This document shows, piece after piece, positions 1-8,051 of a stretch of 33,942 nt of DNA (the first letter of the stretch is position 1; each line of letters begins with the position of its first letter). This DNA comes from Anaeromassilibacillus sp. An250 (GTDB taxonomy: Bacteria; Bacillota; Clostridia; Oscillospirales; Acutalibacteraceae), in assembly GCF_002159845.1 (NCBI RefSeq), contig NZ_NFJK01000024.1:1-33942 (forward strand), written 5' to 3'. The notes under the pieces are model-generated. The model had not been told where the DNA came from. It ran no database searches and saw only the letters and a program-made list of their open reading frames with translations. Both the position numbers and the translations under genes were made by a program.

Positions 1-76
1 GTGTAAGTCCGGTTCGGAGGGGAGTTCTCGGAAACCTGCCATAGCGATATGGCAAGGCGCTGGGTTCTTACCCTAC
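1..76 (+). mobile_element. 3' end of a group II intron (end of domain V, domain VI)
   Basis: The first ~76 bases do not fit the VirB6 family and look like the end of a bacterial group II intron. The stretch AAGTCCGGTTCGGAGGGG at 5-22 matches the 3' strand of domain V plus the following linker. A GC-rich hairpin-forming segment follows (TGCCATAGCGATATGGCA, about 37-54), then TGGGTTCTTACCCTAC up to 76. VirB6-like coding begins directly after this point. The intron-encoded maturase and 5' exon lie left of the window. The exact splice site is inferred and could be off by a few bases. Recognition rests on sequence resemblance to known intron ends; no fold was computed. Confidence 0.7.
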
Positions 77-354
77 TGGTGACCTCGATAGGTCCCATCC
101 CTTTTGCCACGATGGTGAACCGGGAATGGGGCAACACGGGGCAGAACTATCTCCGCTCCCTGCTGGCCCTGGGCTTCCAGGCGTTCCTCATTATGATCTG
201 CGTGGGCATCTACGCAGTGCTGGTGGAGGGCATCTCCCTGAGCGGCGACAACATTTCCGGCGCTATCTGGGGGTGCATGGGGTACACGGTGCTCCTGTGC
301 TTCACCCTCTTTAAGACCGGCAGCCTCGCAAAGTCTCTATTTGGAGCGCATTAG
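77..354 (+). CDS. VirB6/TrbL-like T4SS channel protein, C-terminal exon (partial)
   Basis: This is the last ~90 residues of a polytopic inner-membrane protein of the conjugative type IV secretion system, the VirB6/TrbL-like protein found in Tn1549-type ICEs. The reading frame is open from the intron end. It carries two clear hydrophobic segments (FQAFLIMICVGIYAVLV and GCMGYTVLLCFTLF) and ends in a soluble LFKTGSLAKSLFGAH tail. Family members form part of the membrane channel next to the VirB4 ATPase, which is encoded about 1 kb downstream. An ATG at 49 keeps the frame open but lies inside the intron, so it is not a real start. The gene is split by the intron, and function depends on splicing. 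The stop TAG is 12 bases before the next gene, so the two are probably cotranscribed. Confidence 0.75.
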
Positions 355-366
355 AGGGAGGCCGGC

Positions 367-924
367 ATGGAGAAGAAATACAATGTCATCTACGCGGACC
401 CGCCCTGGTCCTACAAGGTATGGAGCAAAAAGGGCGCGGGCCGGAGCGCGGAAAGCCATTATCCCACCATGAGCATAGAGGCCATCAAGGCGCTGCCAGT
501 ATCCCGGCTTGCGGCCGGGGACTGCGCCCTGTTCCTCTGGATCACCTTCCCCATGCTCCGTGAGGGCTGGGGCGTTATGGACGCCTGGGGCTTCACCTTC
601 AAGACGGTGGCCTTCGTGTGGGTGAAGCAGTGCCGCAAATCGGACAACATCTTCACCGGGATGGGATACTGGACCCGCGCCAACGCGGAGATCTGCCTGC
701 TGGCGACCCGCGGGCACCCGAAACGGGCAGCCAGGGACGTCAAGCAGGTCATCCTCTCCCATGTTGAGGAGCACAGCAAAAAGCCGGATGAGGCGCGGCG
801 CCGGATCGAGGCCCTGATGGGAGACGTCCCCCGGATTGAGCTGTTCGCCCGGCAGGCGACTCCCGGCTGGGATGTATGGGGAAATGAAGTAGCAAGCGAC
901 ATTCAGCTTGCGGAAAGGAGCTGA
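367..924 (+). CDS. MT-A70 family adenine-N6 DNA methyltransferase
   Basis: A 185-residue protein with the MT-A70 signature: the catalytic DPPW tetrad at residues 11-14 close to the N terminus, followed by a compact methyltransferase fold. Such proteins transfer a methyl group from S-adenosylmethionine to N6 of adenine. Phage and ICE versions modify DNA and may protect it from host restriction. The length fits a small stand-alone MT-A70 enzyme with no target-recognition domain visible. ATG at 367 is preceded by GGGAGG. The gene sits between VirB6 and PrgI, two genes of the same transfer machine, so it is an insertion into the T4SS core that is carried and expressed with it. The DNA target cannot be read from the sequence. 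Family call secure; biological role inferred. Confidence 0.88.
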   Translation: MEKKYNVIYADPPWSYKVWSKKGAGRSAESHYPTMSIEAIKALPVSRLAAGDCALFLWITFPMLREGWGVMDAWGFTFKTVAFVWVKQCRKSDNIFTGMGYWTRANAEICLLATRGHPKRAARDVKQVILSHVEEHSKKPDEARRRIEALMGDVPRIELFARQATPGWDVWGNEVASDIQLAERS

Positions 925-929
925 TTTTA

Positions 930-1352
930 TTGGCCTATGTAACGATCCCGAAGGACCTGAGCAAGGTACAGAGCAAGGTCCTGTTCGGGCTGACCAAACG
1001 GCAGGTGATCTGTTTCGGAGCGGCAGCAATTATCGGCGTGCCGCTTTTCTTTTTGACCAAGGGGGCACTTGGCACCACCACGGCGGCCCTGTGCATGATC
1101 CTGGTGATGCTTCCCTTCTTCCTGTTCGCCATGTACGAGAAGAACGGGCAGCCCCTGGAGGTGTTCCTCGGACATCTCATTGAAAACAAATTTATCCGCT
1201 CAAAGACGCGGATCTACCAGACCAACAACCTGTACTCCGCCCTGGTGCGGCAGTACGAATTGGAACAGGAGGTGAGAGCGATTGCAGGCAAAAACGGCAA
1301 GACCCGCAAAACCGGCAGGGGCAAGGCGCAAGCTGACCCGCGCCGATCGTAA
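930..1352 (+). CDS. PrgI family T4SS membrane protein
   Basis: A 140-residue PrgI-family protein. The N terminus (AYVTIPKDLSKVQSKVLFGL) is typical, followed by two transmembrane helices at about residues 28-47 and 50-69 and a soluble tail. PrgI is a small inner-membrane component of Gram-positive type IV secretion systems and always neighbours the VirB4 ATPase. The start is TTG at 930, with AAAGGAG nine bases upstream; no ATG in frame fits. The last ~70 bases overlap the VirB4 start in another frame, so translation of the two proteins is probably coupled and their stoichiometry linked. Confident on family and position in the transfer operon. Confidence 0.88.
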   Translation: MAYVTIPKDLSKVQSKVLFGLTKRQVICFGAAAIIGVPLFFLTKGALGTTTAALCMILVMLPFFLFAMYEKNGQPLEVFLGHLIENKFIRSKTRIYQTNNLYSALVRQYELEQEVRAIAGKNGKTRKTGRGKAQADPRRS

Positions 1353-3723
1353 GCAGATCGAGGCGGTGGTCCGCCAGGCCAAGGGGGACGGGAAAGCCCA
1401 TACAGTGCAGGAGAGCATCCCCTTCCGCAATATGTTCCCGGACGGCCTGTGCCGGCTGGAGGGCGGGACCTTCTCCAAGACCATCGCCTTCGAGGATGTC
1501 AACTACCGCCTGGCTTCGCCGGAGGGCCAGCGGGATATATTTGAACACCTCTGCGATTTCTACAACGGCTACGACCCCACCATCGGGGTGCAGATGTCGC
1601 TCAGCAGCCGGTATGTGGAGCATGGGCCGGAGGAGGACCTGTTCGGCATCCGTCCCCAGGGTGACGACCTGGACCCTGTCCGGGAGGATGCGGCCGGGAT
1701 ACTCCGCTTCCAGTATGAGCGGGGCAGCAACGGCTATGTGAAAACCAAGTATGTGACCCTGACCATCGAGGCGGAGAACCTTCCGGCGGCGCGGGCGCGG
1801 TTCGCCCGTATCGAGACCGACACCCTCAACCGCTTCAAGGTCATGGGCGCCGCCGCCCATGTGCTGGACGGGAAAGAGCGGCTGGAGCTGCTTCACGGCA
1901 TCCTCCACCCGGCAGACGGCCGCCGTCCGGAGGGCGGGAAGTTCGCCTTCGATTGGGACTGGCTGGCGCCCAGCGGCCTTTCGGTCAAGGACTTCATCGC
2001 CCCGTCCTCCTTCCACTTCGGGGAGACCCGCACCTTCCGCATCGGCGAGATGTACGGGGCGGTGAGCTTTTTGCAGATTACCGCCCCGGAGATCCACGAC
2101 CGCATTTTGGCGGAGTTTATGGAGACCGAGGGCAACATCCTGGTAACTATGCACATCCGGGGCATCAACCAGAACGAGGCCATCAAGATGGTCAAGCGCA
2201 AGATCACGGATTTGGACGCCATGAAGATCGCGGAGCAGAAGCGGGCGGTACGCAGCGGCTACGACATGGACATCCTCCCCAGCGACCTTGCCACCTACGG
2301 CGGCGCGGCAAAGACCATCCTCCAGGATCTGCAAAGCAGGAATGAGCGAATGTTCAATCTGACCTTCCTGGTCATGCACATGGCGGAGACCAAGCAGAAG
2401 CTGGAGATTGCCGTGTCCCAGGCGGCCAGCGTGGCGCAGACCTACAACTGCCTCCTCACCCGGCTGGACTTCCAGCAGGAGGACGGACTGATGAGCAGCC
2501 TTCCCCTGGGGCTCAACCGTATCAAAATCGAGCGGAGCCTCACCACTTCGGCGCTGGCGGTGTTCGTCCCCTTCGTCACCCAGGAGCTGTTTATGGGCGG
2601 GGACGCCATGTACTACGGCCTCAACGCTTTGAGTAACAACATGATCCTTCTGGACCGCAAACAGTCCAGAAGCCCCAACGGGCTGGTGTTCGGCACGCCG
2701 GGCAGCGGCAAGTCCATGAGCTGCAAGCGGGAGATCACTTTCATCATCCTGACCACAAAAGATAATGTCATCATCTGCGACCCGGAGGACGAGTATTCGC
2801 CCCTGGTGCGCCGGCTGGGCGGGCAGGTGATCCGGCTGTCCCCGTCCAGCACCGACTATGTGAACCCCCTGGACATCAACCTGAATTATTCGGATGAGGA
2901 GAACCCCCTGGCGCTGAAAAGTGATTTTGTCCTGTCCTTCTGCGAGCTCATCATGGGGAGCAAGACGGGGCTGGAGGCCATCGAGAAAACGGTCATCGAC
3001 CGGGCGGTGCAGAAGATCTACCAGCCCTACTTCGCAGACCCCAGGCCGGAGAATATGCCCATCCTGGGCGACCTGATGGAGGCGCTGCTGGCGCAGGGCA
3101 TCCCGGAGGCCGACCGGGTGGCCCAGGCGCTGGATCTGTATGTGAACGGTTCGCTGAACTTCTTTAATCACCGCACTACCGTGGACATCCGCAACCGGCT
3201 GGTCTGCTTTGACATCAAGGGTCTGGGCAAAAACCTGAAAAAGCCGGGGATGCTCATTGTCCAGGATGCGGTGTGGAACACCGTCACCATCAACCGGGCC
3301 ATTGGGCGCTCCACCTGGTATTTCGTGGACGAGTTCCACCTCCTGCTGAAGGAGGAGCAGACGGCGGCCTATTCGGCGGAGATCTGGAAACGGTTTAGAA
3401 AATGGGGCGGGGTGCCCACCGGGGCGACCCAGAACCCCAAGGACCTGCTCTCCTCCCCGGAGATCGAGAACATCCTGGAAAACAGCGATTTCATCTATAT
3501 GCTCAACCAGGCCGCCGGCGACCGCAAGATTTTGGCGGAGCGGCTGGGCATTTCGGCGGAACAGCTTGCCTATGTGACCAATTCCGAGCCGGGCCATGGG
3601 CTGCTGTTCTTCAACAATGTGATCCTGCCCTTTGCGGACGACTTCCCAAAGGACACGGAGCTTTATAAGCTGCTTACCACCAAGCCCAGCGAGGTGGAGC
3701 ACGCGGCGGAAACGGAGGCGTGA
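1282..3723 (+). CDS. VirB4-like conjugation ATPase
   Basis: An 813-residue ATPase of the VirB4/TraE type, the motor that energises pilus assembly and DNA transfer. The C-terminal half is a RecA-like ATPase: Walker A GTPGSGKS at about residues 471-478 and Walker B FVDEF with D683/E684. A conserved GATQNPKDLL follows and fits the downstream sensor region. The N-terminal ~450 residues match the VirB4 N-terminal domain that contacts the inner-membrane complex. Start chosen at TTG 1282 because AGGAGGTGA lies nine bases upstream inside prgI; the product then begins MQAKTARPAKPAGARRK, a basic tail typical of the ICE versions. It overlaps PrgI by 71 bases in a different frame. The stop overlaps a GTG just before the next gene. 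Length and motifs are intact, so the protein is probably functional. Confidence 0.93.
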   Translation: MQAKTARPAKPAGARRKLTRADRKQIEAVVRQAKGDGKAHTVQESIPFRNMFPDGLCRLEGGTFSKTIAFEDVNYRLASPEGQRDIFEHLCDFYNGYDPTIGVQMSLSSRYVEHGPEEDLFGIRPQGDDLDPVREDAAGILRFQYERGSNGYVKTKYVTLTIEAENLPAARARFARIETDTLNRFKVMGAAAHVLDGKERLELLHGILHPADGRRPEGGKFAFDWDWLAPSGLSVKDFIAPSSFHFGETRTFRIGEMYGAVSFLQITAPEIHDRILAEFMETEGNILVTMHIRGINQNEAIKMVKRKITDLDAMKIAEQKRAVRSGYDMDILPSDLATYGGAAKTILQDLQSRNERMFNLTFLVMHMAETKQKLEIAVSQAASVAQTYNCLLTRLDFQQEDGLMSSLPLGLNRIKIERSLTTSALAVFVPFVTQELFMGGDAMYYGLNALSNNMILLDRKQSRSPNGLVFGTPGSGKSMSCKREITFIILTTKDNVIICDPEDEYSPLVRRLGGQVIRLSPSSTDYVNPLDINLNYSDEENPLALKSDFVLSFCELIMGSKTGLEAIEKTVIDRAVQKIYQPYFADPRPENMPILGDLMEALLAQGIPEADRVAQALDLYVNGSLNFFNHRTTVDIRNRLVCFDIKGLGKNLKKPGMLIVQDAVWNTVTINRAIGRSTWYFVDEFHLLLKEEQTAAYSAEIWKRFRKWGGVPTGATQNPKDLLSSPEIENILENSDFIYMLNQAAGDRKILAERLGISAEQLAYVTNSEPGHGLLFFNNVILPFADDFPKDTELYKLLTTKPSEVEHAAETEA

Positions 3724-3730
3724 ATATGAA
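3715..3730 (+). repeat. 16-bp direct repeat, left copy (flanks the antirepressor gene)
   Basis: GAGGCGTGAATATGAA occurs here and again, identical, at 4479-4494. Both copies hold the last two codons (Glu-Ala), stop and start region at a gene junction. Together they bracket the antirepressor gene like a duplicated insertion target. Convergent evolution of a Shine-Dalgarno/stop/start junction is a possible alternative. Confidence 0.8.
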
Positions 3731-4487
3731 CATGGAGATATTCAGAAACAGTGAATTTGGCAGTATCCGCGTGATCGAGGAGGACGGGAAATACCTGTTC
3801 TGCGGTTCGGATGTGGCAAAGGCCCTGGGGTACAGCAATCCCCGAAAGGCTGTCCGTGACCATGCGAGGGGTGGAACGAAACGTTCCATCCCCACCGCAA
3901 GCGGTGACCAGACAATGACCTTCCTCCCGGAGGGCGACGTCTACCGCCTGATCGTTCATAGCCGGCTGCCCGGCGCGGAGCGGTTTGAGAAATGGGTGTT
4001 CGATGAGGTGCTTCCCACGATCCGCAGGACCGGGGGCTACATGACGCCCTCCCTGCTGGAGGAGGCGGCCAGGCACCCGGAGATCCTTCTCTCCTTTGCG
4101 GACCAGCTCCTGGCGGAGCATGAGAAGAACCGCCGCCTTACCGGGGAGGTGGAACGGCTGCGGCCGAAAGCGGATTTTTACGACGCCTTTGTGCGCCCCG
4201 GCAACTGCACCAATATCCGGGCCACAGCCAAGGAGCTGGGCGTGGGCGAGCGCGACTTCTGCCGCTTCCTGATGGAGGAGGGCTTCCTCTACCGCTGCCC
4301 GGCCGGATACCTTCTGCCCTACGCCAAGCCCTCCAATAAGGGGCTGTTCCAGGTGAAGGACTTCTGGAAGTACGGGCATTTCCGCCAGCAGACCCTTATC
4401 ACGCCCCAGGGGAAGGACCTCCTGCGGATGATGCTCTGCGGCGGGCAGATGAGCATGGAATTTGATTTTTGTGAAAGCGAGGCGTGA
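3726..4487 (+). CDS. Bro-N/ANT-domain phage-type antirepressor
   Basis: A 253-residue protein with a Bro-N domain at about residues 1-105 (LFCGSDVAKALGYSNPRKAV ... LPGAERFEKWVFDEVLPTIR) and a C-terminal ANT (phage antirepressor KilAC) domain at about 140-250 (FYDAFVRPGNCTNIRATAKE ... LITPQGKDLL). In phages such proteins bind DNA or a repressor and switch on late or lytic genes. Here it sits in the T4SS operon and could act on an ICE repressor, which is an inference. ATG at 3726 has GGAGG seven bases upstream; GTG 3720 is possible but lacks spacing. The gene is flanked by an identical 16-bp repeat, which suggests it entered as a cassette. Domain calls are confident; target unknown. Confidence 0.85.
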   Translation: MNMEIFRNSEFGSIRVIEEDGKYLFCGSDVAKALGYSNPRKAVRDHARGGTKRSIPTASGDQTMTFLPEGDVYRLIVHSRLPGAERFEKWVFDEVLPTIRRTGGYMTPSLLEEAARHPEILLSFADQLLAEHEKNRRLTGEVERLRPKADFYDAFVRPGNCTNIRATAKELGVGERDFCRFLMEEGFLYRCPAGYLLPYAKPSNKGLFQVKDFWKYGHFRQQTLITPQGKDLLRMMLCGGQMSMEFDFCESEA

Positions 4488-4494
4488 ATATGAA
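4479..4494 (+). repeat. 16-bp direct repeat, right copy
   Basis: Second identical copy of GAGGCGTGAATATGAA (first at 3715-3730). It contains the antirepressor stop codon (TGA 4485-4487) and the ATG of the following gene (4490). Confidence 0.8.
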
Positions 4495-5125
4495 AAACAA
4501 GATTTACATTATCGACGGCAAGACCTATCTCAACCACATCAACGATGAGGTCCACCTGTACGGCCTTCTCCACCAGCTCGCCTTCCTGGCGGGCCGGATC
4601 AAGGACGAGGAGGACGTGTTCCATGTGCTGGACGCGGCGAAGCGCTACGGCGAGATCGCCGAGGAGAAATTCCAGGGCTGGGGCATCCCCGGCCGCTACC
4701 TGGTATTCGGCGACCCCAAAGACCTAAAGGACCTTATGGCAAAGGAGCTGGCGGAGGCCACCCCGGTGCCCGTGGAGGAGCCGAAGCCCAAGAAGTATAA
4801 GGATGAGTACATCATCCCCGGCTATGGCTTCCGTATGCTGGTGGGCGACATCCACCACCTGATCGTCCTCTACTATTCGCTGGCCCGCCGCCTGTCCGAG
4901 ACGGAAACGGAGAAGGACTTCCTCCGGCTGAAGAAAAAGGCCGGCGGCTATGAAAAGGTGCTGAAAAAGCTCTTCCGCAGCCTGGGCCTCCCGGAGGGCA
5001 GCAATGCCGCCCAGGACGTCCTGGAGGAGTCCATCATCCGCCGCCATAACCTGGTCCGCCTGGAGGATGTGGAGGAGCCCCAGGACGAGGGAGACCTTGA
5101 AGGGGACGAGGTATGGAGCGACTGA
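4490..5125 (+). CDS. Uncharacterised ICE protein
   Basis: A 211-residue soluble protein I do not recognise. It is acidic overall with Lys/Arg-rich stretches (EEPKPKKYKDEY near residue 103; LRLKKKAGGYEKVLKKLFRSL near 145-165), predicted mostly helical, with no transmembrane segment, signal peptide or catalytic motif visible. ATG at 4490 follows GAGGCG, and a GTG at 4484 in the same frame is the alternative. The end overlaps the methyltransferase start by 13 bases, so it is translated within the same operon. The position between the antirepressor and a DNA methyltransferase suggests an accessory role in DNA processing or regulation, but nothing in the sequence shows one. Confidence 0.7.
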   Translation: MKNKIYIIDGKTYLNHINDEVHLYGLLHQLAFLAGRIKDEEDVFHVLDAAKRYGEIAEEKFQGWGIPGRYLVFGDPKDLKDLMAKELAEATPVPVEEPKPKKYKDEYIIPGYGFRMLVGDIHHLIVLYYSLARRLSETETEKDFLRLKKKAGGYEKVLKKLFRSLGLPEGSNAAQDVLEESIIRRHNLVRLEDVEEPQDEGDLEGDEVWSD

Positions 5126-6129
5126 CCCATGTGAGCCTGTTCTCCGGCATCGGCGGTCTGGACCTGGCGGCGGAGGCGGCCGGGTTCGAGACCGTCTGCC
5201 AGTGTGAATGGGCGGACTACCCCTATTCCGTCCTGGAGCGGCACTGGCCGGACGTGCCGAAGTTCCGGGACATCACCACATTCACGAAGGAGGCGTTTTT
5301 TGAGAAAACAGGACTTGAAACAGTCACCATCATCTCCGGCGGCTTCCCCTGCCAGCCCTTCTCCACCGCGGGAAAGCGGAAGGGCTTTGCGGATGAACGC
5401 TACCTGTGGCCGGAAATGTGCAGAGTTATTACCGAGCTGCGGCCCCGTTGGGTGCTTGGGGAAAATGTTGCTGGCTTCATCAATATGGGGCTCGACAAAA
5501 CGATTTTTGACCTGGCAAAAGCGGGATACGCTGTTCTCCCATTCGTATTTCCGGCTTGCGGCGTCGGCGCGTGGCATGAGCGCCAGCGAACTTTTATCGT
5601 CGCGGCTGATGTTTCCCACGCCCCTTGCCTCCGACAAATCCACCTGCAGGGACGCGGCAAACCTGGATGTGTACCTGTCGGACAATGGGATCTTCCGCAA
5701 GCGGAACAGGGACGGGACGATCTGGAGCCTGAGCCTTTCGGCGGCGGTGTTCTACCTGACGCCGGCGGCGTCGGAGGGCTACCGCTCCACCCTGAAACCC
5801 ACGGCCTTCCAGGGCAAGTCCCCGTCCAGCAACCTGTCGGCCCAGGTGATCCACCAGGAGCAGCCCCTGTCGGAGAAGGCGGCACTGAACCCGGATTGGG
5901 TGGAATGGCTCATGGGCTTCCCGAAAGGATGGACAGCCGTATCCTCTGGCGAGAGGAACCCGCAGATGTCCCCCGCATAACTGATGACACGAAGGACCGG
6001 GCCCTGCGCCTGAAAACCCTGGGCAACGCAGTCTGCCCGCCCCAGGCCTATCCCATTTTTCACTATATCGCGGCGATTGAGACCGGGGCGTGCGCCAGCA
6101 TCTGCCCCTATGGAGGAGGTGACGGATAA
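5113..6129 (+). pseudogene. C5-cytosine DNA methyltransferase (Dcm type) with two compensating frameshifts
   Basis: The N-terminal ~165 residues are a textbook C5-cytosine methyltransferase: SAM motif I LFSGIGGLDLA at residues 9-19, catalytic PCQP with Cys80 in GGFPCQPFS, and ENV motif in GENVAGF near residue 115. From about 5600 to 5950 this frame yields Gly/Pro-rich nonsense. The +1-shifted frame there reads family-like sequence (MFPTPLASDK ... NPDWVEWLMGFPKGWTA). After about 5950 the original frame resumes sensibly (RALRLKTLGNAVCPPQAYPI, the conserved motif X region). An insertion near 5600-5625 and a deletion near 5935-5965 would explain this. The 5113 frame stays open throughout, so a ~338-residue protein is still made but its target-recognition region is scrambled. 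ATG at 5113 is preceded by GGGGACGAGG. Probably inactive, or the recognition region was remade. Confidence 0.8.
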
Positions 6130-8028
6130 ATGCAGGAATGGAAAGCCTCCGAGAAGGAGGCCCAGAAGATGACCCGTGACGGGGCCATTTCGGTGAACCT
6201 GGTGACCGGCGAGGCCACCCACATTTCGGACCGCCCCCAGGAACAGGACTATTCCTCTGCTGATGAAACGGCGGGGACATTGAGCCGGGCGGCGGACGAG
6301 GCGGCGGGCCATGTGGAACGGCGCCAGGCGAAAAAGGCGCGGCGCAAGCGGCGCGACACCTTCCGGGAGGGTGAGGCGGCCAGGGACCGCCCTTCCTCCC
6401 GTTTGCAGTTTTCGGAGGCAGACCGGGCGGCGCCGGAGCTGAAAAAAGCTGTCCGCAAGTCCGACAAGGCGGCGGATAAGCTGGACGCGGCAAAGGCCGC
6501 CGTCCCCGTGAAGCCTCCCGGCAAGGAGCATGGCAGCCCCTTATCCCGGCCGGTGCAGGAGGTCAAGTCTACCCTCCACGGCGAAGTGAGCAAGGTGGAG
6601 GGTGAAAACTCCGGCGTCCAGGCCGGCCACCTGGGGGAGCGGCAGATCGAGAAGGCTGTGGGCTATGGCGGCCGCCGCTTCCACCAGGCGCGGGCAGACC
6701 GCAAGCTGAAACCCTGGCGGGATGTATCAAAAGCGGAGCAGGCGGCGGTGAAAGCCAATGCGGATTTCTATTGGCAGAAATCCGTTATGGAGAACCCCCA
6801 GCTTGCGTCCAGCAATCCCATCTCCCGGCTGTGGCAGAAGAAGCGCCTGCAAAAGCAGTACGCCGCTGCCCACCGGGCAGGGACTGGCGCGGCCCAGGCC
6901 GCGGGCAAGGCGTCCCAGACCGCCGCCTCCGCAGCGAAGAAGGGCGGCGGGACCATCGCCCAGAAGCTGGGCGGCTTCGTTACCAAAAACAAGCACACCC
7001 TCCTCATCGTGGGCGGGATTGGGCTGATCCTCATGCTCATCATGGGGCTGATGCAGTCCTGCACCTCTATGTTCGGGGGCGGGACCTCCGGCCTGGTGGC
7101 GTCCTCCTATCTTTCGGAGGACGCGGACCTGACCGGGGCCGAGGCCGCCTACTGCGAGATGGAGGCGGAGCTGCAAGAGTATCTGGACACCTACGAGGCC
7201 ACCCACGACTACGACGAGTACCACTTTGATCTGGACGAGATCGAGCATGACCCCTATGTGCTGCTGTCCATCCTGTCGGCGCTTCACGAGGGGGTGTTCA
7301 CCCTGGACGAGGTGCAAGGGGATCTGGAAATGCTCTTTGACAAGCAGTACATCCTCACCGAGACCGTGACCACTGAAACACGGTATCGGACAGAAACGAG
7401 GACGGACAGCGAGGGCAACGAGTACGAGGTAGAGGTTCCCTACACCTGGTACATCTGCACCGTCACGCTGGAGAATTTCGACCTCTCCCATGTGCCGGTC
7501 TATATCATGGGCGAGGACCAGCTCTCCATGTACGCCGTGTATATGTCCACCCTGGGCAACCGACCGGACCTGTTCCCGTCCTCCGGGTATGTGGGCAAGT
7601 ACATTGAGAACCCGCCCACGGCCTGGGACATTCCCGCCGAGTACCTGACGGATGAGCGGTTCGCCACCCTCATCACCGAGGCGGAGAAATACCTGGGATA
7701 CCCTTATGTCTGGGGCGGGAGCAGCCCGGAGACCTCCTTTGACTGTTCCGGCTTCGTCAGCTATGTGCTGACCAATACCGGCCTGTGCAACACCGGGCGG
7801 CTGGGCGCCCAGGGGCTCTATAACATCTCCACGCCGGTCTCCGACCCCCAGCCGGGCGACCTGGTGTTCTTTGTGGGCACCTATGACACCAGCGGTATCT
7901 CCCATGTGGGCATCTATGTGGGCGACAATATGATGCTGCATTGCGGAGACCCGATTTCCTACACCAATTTGAATACAAATTACTGGCAGTCTCACTTTTA
8001 TGCCTACGGCCGGCCGCCGTACAACTGA
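6130..8028 (+). CDS. Membrane-anchored NlpC/P60 wall hydrolase (VirB1-like, CD1108 type)
   Basis: A 632-residue conjugation protein. Residues 1-285 are charged, Ala/Lys/Arg-rich and cytoplasmic by composition. A single transmembrane helix lies at about 289-310 (TLLIVGGIGLILMLIMGL). The extracytoplasmic part ends in an NlpC/P60 peptidase domain (about 515-632) with catalytic Cys539 in FDCSGFV and His592 in ISHVGIYVG. Such enzymes cut peptidoglycan stem peptides and open the wall for the transfer channel. It is the Tn1549-family counterpart of VirB1; the repeated Thr-rich stretch near 415-435 is a linker. ATG at 6130 is preceded by GGAGGAGGTGA. It follows the methyltransferase stop directly. 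All key residues are present, so probably active. Confidence 0.9.
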   Translation: MQEWKASEKEAQKMTRDGAISVNLVTGEATHISDRPQEQDYSSADETAGTLSRAADEAAGHVERRQAKKARRKRRDTFREGEAARDRPSSRLQFSEADRAAPELKKAVRKSDKAADKLDAAKAAVPVKPPGKEHGSPLSRPVQEVKSTLHGEVSKVEGENSGVQAGHLGERQIEKAVGYGGRRFHQARADRKLKPWRDVSKAEQAAVKANADFYWQKSVMENPQLASSNPISRLWQKKRLQKQYAAAHRAGTGAAQAAGKASQTAASAAKKGGGTIAQKLGGFVTKNKHTLLIVGGIGLILMLIMGLMQSCTSMFGGGTSGLVASSYLSEDADLTGAEAAYCEMEAELQEYLDTYEATHDYDEYHFDLDEIEHDPYVLLSILSALHEGVFTLDEVQGDLEMLFDKQYILTETVTTETRYRTETRTDSEGNEYEVEVPYTWYICTVTLENFDLSHVPVYIMGEDQLSMYAVYMSTLGNRPDLFPSSGYVGKYIENPPTAWDIPAEYLTDERFATLITEAEKYLGYPYVWGGSSPETSFDCSGFVSYVLTNTGLCNTGRLGAQGLYNISTPVSDPQPGDLVFFVGTYDTSGISHVGIYVGDNMMLHCGDPISYTNLNTNYWQSHFYAYGRPPYN

Positions 8029-8051
8029 TGGGAGGTGAAACACACATCAAT

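Noticed and set aside
1192-3702. Minus-strand open frame of 836 codons opposite VirB4
   Set aside because: It is the antisense shadow of a GC-rich gene; its translation is His/Gly/Leu-rich with no family motif, and VirB4 motifs lie on the plus strand.
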